Assembly (NCBI GenBank): GCA_040877285.1
Contig: JBBDNZ010000036.1
Location: 1-7,123, forward strand
DNA from: CANKHA01 sp040877285
GTDB lineage: Bacteria > Pseudomonadota > Alphaproteobacteria > Rhizobiales > Xanthobacteraceae
Direction of reading: 5' to 3'
Length of the DNA: 7,123 bases
Shown in pieces: positions 1 through 4,591 of the stretch; the stretch's first letter is position 1, and each line of letters opens with the position of its first letter. The translations under genes and the position numbers were made by a program. Below the pieces are notes generated by a model. It did no database searches. It saw nothing but the letters and a program-made list of their open reading frames with translations, and was not told the origin of the DNA.

Positions 1-12
1 CGGCCGCACATT
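1..12 (-). CDS. Possible start of an SRAP-domain (YedK/HMCES-like) gene, cut by window edge
   Basis: On the minus strand the last twelve bases read ATG TGC GGC CG., which gives Met-Cys-Gly-Arg whatever the next base is. Met-Cys-Gly-Arg is the near-invariant N-terminus of SRAP proteins (SOS response-associated, YedK/HMCES), whose Cys2, exposed after Met removal, crosslinks to abasic sites in single-stranded DNA. The codons lie just downstream of the carbonic anhydrase gene on the same strand, where a next gene could begin. An in-frame ATG exists upstream at 31-33, and the run of A before the ATG could aid initiation, but no well-spaced Shine-Dalgarno is visible. A competing ATG at 19-21 in another frame (MPKNVRP) has GAGG five bases upstream. 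Only four residues can be seen, so this is a pointer and not a firm call. Confidence 0.35.
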
Positions 13-77
13 TTTTGGCATCTAAACCTCATGGTGCGGAGCCACGCGTAAGCGCGGGGTCCGAACCATGTGGATGT

Positions 78-608
78 TCAATCGATCCGCTTCAGCCCCT
101 TCGCGTATTGCTTCCAGCGCCGCACATAGATGTCGGCGCCCTCGCGGATCATCTGGAGAATCTTTTCATCGACGTTGCGCAGCACGCGCGCCGGCGCGCC
201 GACGATCAGGGAATTGTCGGGAAACGTCTTGCCTTCGGTGACCACGGCTCCCGCGCCGACCAGTGAATTTTTTCCAATCTTCACGCCGTTCATCAAAATC
301 GCGCCCATGCCGACGAGGCTGTTGTCGCCGACCGTGCAGCCGTGCATCACGATGTTATGGCCGATGACGCAGTCGCGGCCGATGGTGAGCGGAAATCCCG
401 GGTCGGTGTGCAGCGTTGCGTTGTCCTGGATTTGCGAGCGCGCGCCGAGCTCGATCCATTCGTTGTCGCCGCGCAGCACCGAGCCGAACCACACGCTGGC
501 GTCGGTTTTTAGCCGCACCCGGCCGATGAGCACCGCCGTGTCTGCGATGTAGTAATTCCCGTCATCGGGCAGATCGGGCGCCTGCCCGTCGAGCGCATAA
601 ATCGCCAT
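78..608 (-). CDS. Gamma carbonic anhydrase family protein (YrdA/PaaY-like left-handed beta-helix)
   Basis: A 176-residue cytosolic protein of the gamma-class carbonic anhydrase family; members fold as a left-handed beta-helix trimer with a metal site between subunits. Isoleucine/valine-rich hexapeptide repeats run from about residue 20 to 150. The three expected metal-binding histidines are present: His67 (in ATLHTD), His84 and His89 (in IGHNIVMHG). Arg46, Asp48, Gln61 and Asp62 match the conserved Arg/Asp/Gln/Asp set of the archaeal enzyme Cam. Length is normal for the short bacterial type. The frame is open upstream to 740, but the ATG at 608 is chosen because a strong AGGAGG lies just before it and because the extra 44 residues look non-protein-like. 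The membrane-protein gene ends 65 bases upstream on the same strand, so cotranscription is plausible. Many such proteins have weak or unproven CO2 hydration activity, so the reaction is inferred from the family. Confidence 0.95.
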   Translation of the reverse strand: MAIYALDGQAPDLPDDGNYYIADTAVLIGRVRLKTDASVWFGSVLRGDNEWIELGARSQIQDNATLHTDPGFPLTIGRDCVIGHNIVMHGCTVGDNSLVGMGAILMNGVKIGKNSLVGAGAVVTEGKTFPDNSLIVGAPARVLRNVDEKILQMIREGADIYVRRWKQYAKGLKRID

Positions 609-614
609 GCAAGG

Positions 615-619
615 CCTCC
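615..619 (-). promoter_or_regulatory. Shine-Dalgarno that fixes the gamma carbonic anhydrase start
   Basis: On the minus strand AGGAGG precedes the ATG at 608 by about six bases (AGGAGGCCTTGCATGGC). It decides the start against the longer open frame that reaches 740. Confidence 0.85.
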
Positions 620-673
620 TTTTAGGGAACGACATTGTCATGCAGCGCGGGATTTGGCGAGACGCGGCGGAGG

Positions 674-1006
674 CTAGACGCTCCACAGCCCCAGTTTTTC
701 GAGCACGATCACCACGACGTTGCCCGAGGCCATGCTCCAAAAGCCGGCCAGGATGGTGGCGAGCATGACAAACTGGAAGCGGCGGCGCTCGATGCGGCGG
801 CCGCGCAGCGTATTGCGCATGATGATGAAGGGCGCGGCGAACAGCAGCAACGGCACGGCGGCAAAAGTCGAAGGCTTGGCGCCGCGCTGCAACAGGCTAA
901 AGCTCGCCGGGCGCTTGGTCAGGAACTGGTAGCCCGTGGCGCACAGGCCGGCGACGGCAAAGCCGAGCGCGAGCGCCAGAAAAGACTCGAGCTGGTCGGG
1001 AGACAA
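674..1006 (-). CDS. Small three-helix membrane protein, DUF6949-like
   Basis: A 110-residue inner-membrane protein of unknown function. Hydrophobic segments lie at about residues 6-28, 47-64 and 78-103. The loop at 64-76 is strongly basic (RNTLRGRRIERRR), so it should face the cytoplasm. The N-terminal stretch LGFAVAGLCATGYQ resembles the DUF6949 family of Hyphomicrobiales as I remember it; that assignment is from memory. The start is TTG at 1004-1006 with GAGG six bases upstream; no in-frame ATG would keep the first helix. The gene reads away from the divergent region at 1007-1187 and precedes the carbonic anhydrase gene by 65 bases, so the two may form a small operon. No catalytic motif is visible. 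Confidence 0.85.
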   Translation of the reverse strand: MSPDQLESFLALALGFAVAGLCATGYQFLTKRPASFSLLQRGAKPSTFAAVPLLLFAAPFIIMRNTLRGRRIERRRFQFVMLATILAGFWSMASGNVVVIVLEKLGLWSV

Positions 1007-1083
1007 AGCAAACCTCGCGCGGCGTTGCGGAACGGCAGCGCGCCGATCCTGAGCAGACGCCTTGGCCGCGCGCCAGCGCGTCG

Positions 1084-1099
1084 TTAAAGAAAGGTTAAC
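1084..1099. promoter_or_regulatory. Candidate CtrA-binding box, TTAA-N7-TTAAC
   Basis: TTAA at 1084-1087 and TTAAC at 1095-1099 are separated by exactly seven bases, an exact match to the consensus box of CtrA, the cell-cycle response regulator of Alphaproteobacteria. It lies in the divergent region, 77 bases upstream of the TTG at 1006 and 88 bases upstream of the ATG at 1188, so it could serve either gene. TTAA is rare in DNA this GC-rich, and an exact pair with this spacing is not expected by chance in 7 kb. A GANTC methylation site (GATTC, 1166-1170) lies downstream, but GANTC occurs about a dozen times in the window, so it adds little. Confidence 0.5.
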
Positions 1100-1114
1100 G
1101 CGTAACGGTTACGC
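1100..1114. repeat. 15-base perfect palindrome next to the CtrA-like box
   Basis: GCGTAAC-G-GTTACGC is a perfect 7+7 inverted repeat around one central base and starts directly after the TTAA-N7-TTAAC box. Its size and position in a divergent promoter region suit a dimeric repressor or activator. It is too short and too tightly spaced for an RNA hairpin or terminator. The binding protein is unknown. Confidence 0.4.
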
Positions 1115-1173
1115 CGGAAACTCCTTTGCCGTCAGCGCGCCGTCCGGCGTGTCATACTCGTCAACGATTCGCT

Positions 1174-1178
1174 GGAGG
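1174..1178 (+). promoter_or_regulatory. Shine-Dalgarno that fixes the start at 1188
   Basis: GGAGG lies nine bases before the ATG at 1188. It selects this start over the open frame that begins at 1062, which would run through the CtrA-like box, and over the second in-frame ATG at 1200. Confidence 0.75.
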
Positions 1179-1187
1179 CTCCGCCGC

Positions 1188-1934
1188 ATGAGCTACGCAA
1201 TGGACCGGCAATCGCGGCACGGCGCGCGCCGCATGGCGCGCGGCCTGCTGATGCTTCCGCTGCTGCTTTTCTCCGTCGTGACCGTTACGGCGGCCGGCTA
1301 TGTCGCCTACGTGTTGTGGCCGCGCTGGCCCGGGCTGCCGGTCGCGCCCGACGCGCCGTCCCTGCCGATCGTCGTCGCCGGCGTCGCCTTCAATGTGCCG
1401 CCGGCGGCGATCCGCCGGCCGGTGCAGCGCCGCCCCGGCGTGCAGGAGCGCATCGATCTCATTTTCGTCTGGCCTTCGCTCGCGCCGCCGGCATCGGCCG
1501 CCGAAGCCGGGCCGCATGCGGCGGAGGCAAGCGACGCGGAAAAAAGCGAGGCGGCTAAACCGCTCGAACGCATCTTCGTGACCATTGCCGGCAGCGAGGG
1601 CGCCGCGCCGCCATTGGAGCGCATGAAGACGATCTACGCGCGTTACCTGGCGCAAGACGTCATGCCGGCGCCGAGCGGCCTGGTCATGTTCTCCTTTCGC
1701 AAGGACACGCCCTATCAGGGCGAGGATTTGATCTACGCGCCGGAGATGCCCGAGCGCTTTCTGCTGCGCTGTACCGGCACCGTCGGCCCGACGCCCGGAA
1801 CCTGCCTGCATGAGCGCCGCGTCGGCGCCGCCGACGTCATGGTGCGCTTCCCGCGCGCCTGGCTCGACGATTGGCGCGGCGTGGCGGCCGGCATCGACCG
1901 GCTGATCGCGAAATTAGGGCCGCATACGAGCTGA
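1188..1934 (+). CDS. Membrane-anchored periplasmic protein of unknown function
   Basis: A 248-residue protein I cannot assign to a named family. The N-terminus is basic (Arg7, 10, 14, 15, 18) and is followed by one hydrophobic segment at about residues 19-44, so the protein should be anchored N-in with about 200 residues in the periplasm. No lipobox is seen, and the long hydrophobic stretch favours an anchor over a cleaved signal. The soluble part has two blocks: residues 60-98, ending in RIDLIFVWPSL, and residues 126-245, beginning LERIFVTIAG. They are joined by an Ala/Glu-rich, low-complexity linker at about 99-125. The matching patterns before and after the linker (RIDLIFVWPS, RIFVTIAG) suggest paired beta-strands. 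Only two cysteines, Cys195 and Cys206, lie in the periplasmic part and could form a disulfide. It is transcribed away from the DUF6949-like gene and converges on the DUF3126 gene, leaving 37 bases with no clear terminator. Confidence 0.8.
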   Translation: MSYAMDRQSRHGARRMARGLLMLPLLLFSVVTVTAAGYVAYVLWPRWPGLPVAPDAPSLPIVVAGVAFNVPPAAIRRPVQRRPGVQERIDLIFVWPSLAPPASAAEAGPHAAEASDAEKSEAAKPLERIFVTIAGSEGAAPPLERMKTIYARYLAQDVMPAPSGLVMFSFRKDTPYQGEDLIYAPEMPERFLLRCTGTVGPTPGTCLHERRVGAADVMVRFPRAWLDDWRGVAAGIDRLIAKLGPHTS

Positions 1935-1971
1935 GCGTTATTCCGGATCCGCGCCGGCGAGGAGCATCGGC

Positions 1972-2403
1972 TCAACGCAAGGGAACGGAGCTGTCCGGCT
2001 CCAGGTCTATTCCAAGAATCGGCATTTCGAAGATGTAAGACCGCCCGGCCCTTTGATCGTCGAGGAACAGCACGGCGATGAATTCCTCGCCGATATAGGC
2101 TTCGACCGAATCCTGTTTCTTCGGCCGCGCAACGACGCGAATACGTTCGTTGTCGAACTTGCGCTTGAGATAGGCGTCGAGCCGTTTTGCGTCCGACAGC
2201 TCGCCCGCCGCGCCCAAGGGGATTTCCATCCGCAGATTGTAGGAGCGCTCCTCATCGTCATCATCAACGGTGAGCTCGCCGAGCGCGTCTTCCCCGACAT
2301 AGACCTTGGCGGCGTCTTTCTTCTGCGGCACCACGCGCAGGCGCGCGTTGCCGAACAGGCGCTTCAGATAAGCTTCGATTTTCTTGGTTTCTTGAACGTC
2401 CAA
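1972..2403 (-). CDS. DUF3126-type protein with two tandem copies of the domain
   Basis: A 143-residue acidic, probably cytosolic protein. DUF3126 proteins are small (about 70 residues), alphaproteobacterial and of unknown function. This one is twice that length because the domain is duplicated. Copy 1 is about residues 5-68 and copy 2 about residues 71-135. Matching pairs are IEAYLKRLFGNARLRVV and LDAYLKRKFDNERIRVV, then VYVGED and AYIGEE, then ERSYNLRM and GRSYIFEM. Copy 2 keeps the family-like RPKKQDSVEAYIGEEF, while copy 1 has lost the Arg-Pro before the lysines and carries an Asp/Glu run at 47-52. The start is TTG at 2401-2403 with GGGAG eight bases upstream. The gene lies 88 bases downstream of cysE on the same strand, with two stem-loops between them. 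No catalytic residues are apparent. Confidence 0.9.
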   Translation of the reverse strand: MDVQETKKIEAYLKRLFGNARLRVVPQKKDAAKVYVGEDALGELTVDDDDEERSYNLRMEIPLGAAGELSDAKRLDAYLKRKFDNERIRVVARPKKQDSVEAYIGEEFIAVLFLDDQRAGRSYIFEMPILGIDLEPDSSVPLR

Positions 2404-2421
2404 CCGCCGCGCTCCCAGTCC

Positions 2422-2458
2422 TTGAGCCGGCGGGACTTTGCCTAGCCCCGCCGCTCAA
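2422..2458 (-). other. Stem-loop between cysE and the DUF3126 gene (12-bp stem)
   Basis: 2422-2434 pairs with 2447-2458: TTGAGC with GCTCAA and GGCGGG with CCCGCC, giving twelve base pairs with one bulged base at 2428 and a loop of about twelve bases. In the minus-strand transcript it sits after the cysE stop and shortly before the DUF3126 Shine-Dalgarno. No T-run follows on either strand, so it is not a standard intrinsic terminator. An mRNA processing or 3'-end protecting structure fits better. Confidence 0.5.
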
Positions 2459-2479
2459 TTCAATGGTCCATTCGGAATT
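2457..2479 (-). other. Second, AT-rich inverted repeat just after cysE
   Basis: AATTC (2457-2461) pairs with GAATT (2475-2479), and AATGG (2462-2466) with CCATT (2468-2472), around one central base and with two bulged bases. It begins 12 bases beyond the cysE stop on the minus strand and shares two bases with the GC-rich stem-loop at 2422-2458, so the outermost pairs of the two compete. It could be an RNA hairpin with an opened loop or a protein-binding palindrome in DNA. Confidence 0.4.
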
Positions 2480-2491
2480 TCTTTGCCGGGG

Positions 2492-3313
2492 TCAGATGCC
2501 CGCGTCGTAAAGCATCTGGTCCATGAAGCGCGAGGGCTCGGCGCATCCGGCCGTTCCGACCACCTTGGCGGGCACGCCGGCGACCGTGACGTTATGCGGA
2601 ACGGGCTTGACCACCACCGACCCCGCCGCCACGCGCGCGCAATGGCCGACCTCGATATTGCCGAGGATTTTCGCGCCGGCGCCGATCATCACGCCGCGGC
2701 GGATTTTCGGGTGCCGGTCCTCGTGCTCCTTGCCGGTGCCGCCGAGCGTCACCCCATGCAACATGGAGACGTCGTCCTCGATCACCGCCGTCTCGCCGAC
2801 CACGACGCCGGTTGCATGATCGAGGAAAATGCCGCGCCCGATGCGCGCGGCGGGATGAATGTCGACCTGGAACACCGACGACGCGCGGCTTTGCAGGTAA
2901 TAGGCAAAATCCTTGCGGCCCTTGTTCCACAGCCAATGCGCCAGCCGGTGGGTCTGAAGGGCGTGGAAGCCCTTGTAATAGAGCACGGGCTCGATCAGCC
3001 GGTGGGTGGCCGGATCGCGGTCCACCACGGCGGCAATGTCGGCGCGGAAGGCGTCGCCGATCCCCGGCTCGTCTTTCAGGGCATCGGCATAGGTCTGGCG
3101 GATCAGATCGCCGGACATGTCGGCATGCGCCAGCCGCTCCGACAGCCGATGCACGATCGCCGCTTCGAGCGTATCGTGATGCAGGACGGTCAGATAGATG
3201 AAGGTCGCCAGTTCCGGTTCGCGCCGGACCGTTTCCTCGGCCTCGCGGCGCACTTTTGCCCACACCGGATCGACCTTGCCGGCCACGCTGGGCTTCGCCT
3301 GCTGCTGGGCCAT
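2492..3313 (-). CDS. cysE: Serine O-acetyltransferase CysE
   Basis: A 273-residue cytosolic enzyme that transfers acetyl from acetyl-CoA to L-serine, giving O-acetylserine, the precursor used by cysteine synthase. Residues about 15-118 form the helical N-terminal domain (REAEETVRREP, DPATHRLIEPVLYYKGFHAL), and about 145-250 the hexapeptide-repeat beta-helix. The catalytic set matches the E. coli enzyme with an offset of eight: Asp100, Asp151, His166 in DHATG and His201 in RHPKI. The GVTLGGTGKE loop is intact. The protein ends in Gly-Ile; this terminal isoleucine is what CysE inserts into the CysK active site in the cysteine synthase complex. Length equals that of E. coli CysE. The ATG at 3313 has GGAGG five bases upstream and is preferred over a 23-residue upstream extension to 3382. 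The hydrolase gene ends 77 bases upstream and the DUF3126 gene follows. Confidence 0.97.
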   Translation of the reverse strand: MAQQQAKPSVAGKVDPVWAKVRREAEETVRREPELATFIYLTVLHHDTLEAAIVHRLSERLAHADMSGDLIRQTYADALKDEPGIGDAFRADIAAVVDRDPATHRLIEPVLYYKGFHALQTHRLAHWLWNKGRKDFAYYLQSRASSVFQVDIHPAARIGRGIFLDHATGVVVGETAVIEDDVSMLHGVTLGGTGKEHEDRHPKIRRGVMIGAGAKILGNIEVGHCARVAAGSVVVKPVPHNVTVAGVPAKVVGTAGCAEPSRFMDQMLYDAGI

Positions 3314-3390
3314 CTTTGCCTCCACGCCCGAAAACGGGGCCGTCCTTCTAGCACAGATCGTGCGCCGGGCCGACCCCGGCAAGAGCCCCT

Positions 3391-4143
3391 TTACGGGCGC
3401 TCATTGAGAAAGGTTACGACGGCGGTCTTGAAGACTTTGTCACCGACCGCAAGCATGTGATCGCGATTGGGAATTTCCAGCGCTTGGCCATGCGGAAAGA
3501 GCCCGGCAAGCTCCGGCGCCGAGCCGGCGACCGGGTCCTTCGTGCCCACCGCGACCAGGACCGGCGCCCGGATCGCGGCAACCTGGTCGCGGCTCAGCGT
3601 CTGGCGCGAACCGCGGATGCAGGCCGCAAGCGCGCGCAGGTCCGATTGCGTGCGCTCGGCGAAGGCGCGGAACATGCGGCCGGTGGGATCGGATACCGCC
3701 TCAAGCGACGGCGCCTCCAGCGCCTCGGCAAGCGAGGCCGGCAACCCGGCGCCTTCCACCAGCGTGATGCCCAATCCGCCGAGGATCAGCGAGCGCACGC
3801 GCTCTTGATGCTTGTTCGCCAGAAACGCGGCGATGCGCGCGCCCATGGAATAGCCCATGACGTCTGCGCGCTCGAGACCAAGATGATCGAGCAGCGCGCG
3901 CACGTCCTCGGCCATCAGCGCGGTGTGATAAGCCGCCGGATCGTAAAGCTTGGTCGATTGGCCGTGGCCGCGGTTGTCGAGCGCGATCATGCGCCGCCCC
4001 GCCCCGGTCAGCGCCGCGGTCCAGCCCGGCTCGACCCAATTGATTTCCTTTGTGGAGGCAAAGCCGTGAACGAGCACGACCGGCTCGCCCTCGCCTTCAT
4101 CGAGAAAAACGATCTCGGCCGGGCCGTGTTTGAAACTTGGCAT
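3391..4143 (-). CDS. Alpha/beta-fold hydrolase
   Basis: A 250-residue cytosolic hydrolase of the alpha/beta-fold superfamily (Abhydrolase_1 type). The oxyanion-hole motif HGF is at residues 26-28, the nucleophile elbow GYSMGA at 97-102 with Ser99, the acid Asp203 in VGTKDPVAG, and the catalytic His229 in RDHMLAVGD. LDNRGHGQST at 55-64 is also typical. There is no signal peptide. Substrate is unknown; esterases, lactonases and C-C hydrolases share these motifs. The ATG at 4141-4143 (MPSFKHG) is chosen because rhizobial relatives, as I recall them, begin with MPSF. It has only a very close GCAGG before it, and a TTG at 4177-4179 would add 12 residues. The gene is first in the minus-strand group with cysE and the DUF3126 gene, but nothing visible ties it to cysteine synthesis. 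Confidence 0.94.
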   Translation of the reverse strand: MPSFKHGPAEIVFLDEGEGEPVVLVHGFASTKEINWVEPGWTAALTGAGRRMIALDNRGHGQSTKLYDPAAYHTALMAEDVRALLDHLGLERADVMGYSMGARIAAFLANKHQERVRSLILGGLGITLVEGAGLPASLAEALEAPSLEAVSDPTGRMFRAFAERTQSDLRALAACIRGSRQTLSRDQVAAIRAPVLVAVGTKDPVAGSAPELAGLFPHGQALEIPNRDHMLAVGDKVFKTAVVTFLNERP

Positions 4144-4202
4144 GCCTGCGGCTTGCCATAGAAAACCACGGGGACTCAAGCCGTTTCCCCGAGGGCGGGC
4201 AT

Positions 4203-4231
4203 TTGACAGGTTAGGCTTAACGCGTCACTAG
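4203..4231 (+). promoter_or_regulatory. Possible sigma-70-type promoter for the zf-CHCC gene
   Basis: A perfect TTGACA -35 element at 4203-4208 lies in the 175-base divergent region 4144-4318. The best -10 candidates are weak (TCACTA at 4225-4230 or CACTAG at 4226-4231, spacing 16-17). If used, it would give a leader of roughly 80 bases before the ATG at 4319. The rest of the divergent region holds a short inverted repeat (CGGGGA 4169-4174 with TCCCCG 4186-4191) and no open reading frame of note. No clear promoter was found for the hydrolase on the other strand. Confidence 0.3.
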
Positions 4232-4279
4232 GAACTGCGCCGCGCGATCGTTGTGGCGCCGCGCGGGCGCGCGTGCAAG

Positions 4280-4306
4280 ATTCCTACGAGGAATATTTCT
4301 ACGAGG
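4280..4306 (+). repeat. Inverted and direct repeats in the leader of the zf-CHCC gene
   Basis: ATTCCT (4280-4285) and AGGAAT (4289-4294) form a perfect inverted repeat around ACG. The octamer CTACGAGG occurs at 4284-4291 and again at 4299-4306, fifteen bases apart. The second copy supplies the GAGG nearest the ATG at 4319, though twelve bases away, so the repeat may expose or sequester ribosome binding. Function is inferred only. Confidence 0.35.
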
Positions 4307-4318
4307 CTGGCGGAAATT

Positions 4319-4567
4319 ATGGCAGAGAGAGTCGTTCCCCATTTTCACAATGAGCCGGGCGTGCCGAAGATCGAGGTCGGCGCCAAGGAATTCATGTGCA
4401 TCGGCGCGACGCCGCCGTTCGATCATCCGCATGTCTTTATCGACATGGGCGGCGATTGCGAGATCGTCTGCCCCTACTGCTCGACACTTTATCGGTTCGA
4501 TCCCGCGCTCGATCCGCATGCGGCGCGTCCAGCGGAATGTGCCTGGCGTGAGGCGGCCGCGACCTGA
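4319..4567 (+). CDS. zf-CHCC zinc-finger protein, NDUFS6-like complex I accessory protein
   Basis: An 82-residue soluble protein of the zf-CHCC family, the bacterial relatives of NDUFS6, the 13-kDa zinc subunit of respiratory complex I in mitochondria and Alphaproteobacteria. The zinc ligands are visible as Cys27, His36, Cys51 and Cys54, with the usual C-x8-H and C-x2-C spacings; the surrounding segments FMCIG, HPHVFIDMG and IVCPYCSTLY are characteristic. By homology it should bind the matrix/cytosolic arm of complex I or help mature its iron-sulfur clusters. The ATG at 4319 (MAERVVPHFHN) matches the family N-terminus; the frame is open back to a GTG at 4253, but the extra 22 residues look random. 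Ribosome binding is weak (GGCGGA close to the ATG, GAGG twelve bases away). The FAD monooxygenase gene follows after 24 bases. Confidence 0.94.
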   Translation: MAERVVPHFHNEPGVPKIEVGAKEFMCIGATPPFDHPHVFIDMGGDCEIVCPYCSTLYRFDPALDPHAARPAECAWREAAAT

Positions 4568-4580
4568 CGCCGGCCGTGAT

Positions 4581-4586
4581 GGAGAG
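4581..4586 (+). promoter_or_regulatory. Shine-Dalgarno for the GTG start at 4592
   Basis: GGAGAG lies five bases before GTG in the short gap after the zf-CHCC stop. It supports the GTG as the start, placing the FAD-binding GxGxxG at residues 11-16 as is normal. Confidence 0.75.
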
Positions 4587-4591
4587 TAAGC

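Noticed and set aside
42..59. Hairpin CCaCGCG-TAAG-CGCGgGG downstream of the carbonic anhydrase gene
   Set aside because: A short stem with a mismatch and no T-run after it in the minus direction; too weak to call a terminator.
1161..1811. 216-codon minus-strand open frame opposite the periplasmic-protein gene
   Set aside because: Its composition is dominated by Arg, Ala and His with no hydrophobic core. The plus-strand frame has a Shine-Dalgarno and a sensible anchor.
1935..1971. Possible bidirectional terminator between the convergent genes
   Set aside because: Only the 8-base palindrome CGGATCCG is present, with no stable stem and no T-run.
78..3313. Shared origin of the two hexapeptide beta-helix proteins (gamma carbonic anhydrase and CysE)
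   Set aside because: Both use the same common fold, but their catalytic residues and domain layouts belong to separate, widespread families; their proximity needs no explanation.
2438..3460. 340-codon open frame on the plus strand opposite cysE
   Set aside because: It lies antisense over the whole of cysE. The translation is rich in His, Arg and Ala with no domain, as expected from the reverse strand of a GC-rich gene.
4144..4179. Upstream TTG start for the alpha/beta hydrolase
   Set aside because: It would add 12 residues (MSPRGFLWQAAG) not typical of the family; MPSF at 4143 fits better, though the upstream GGGGAAA leaves some doubt.
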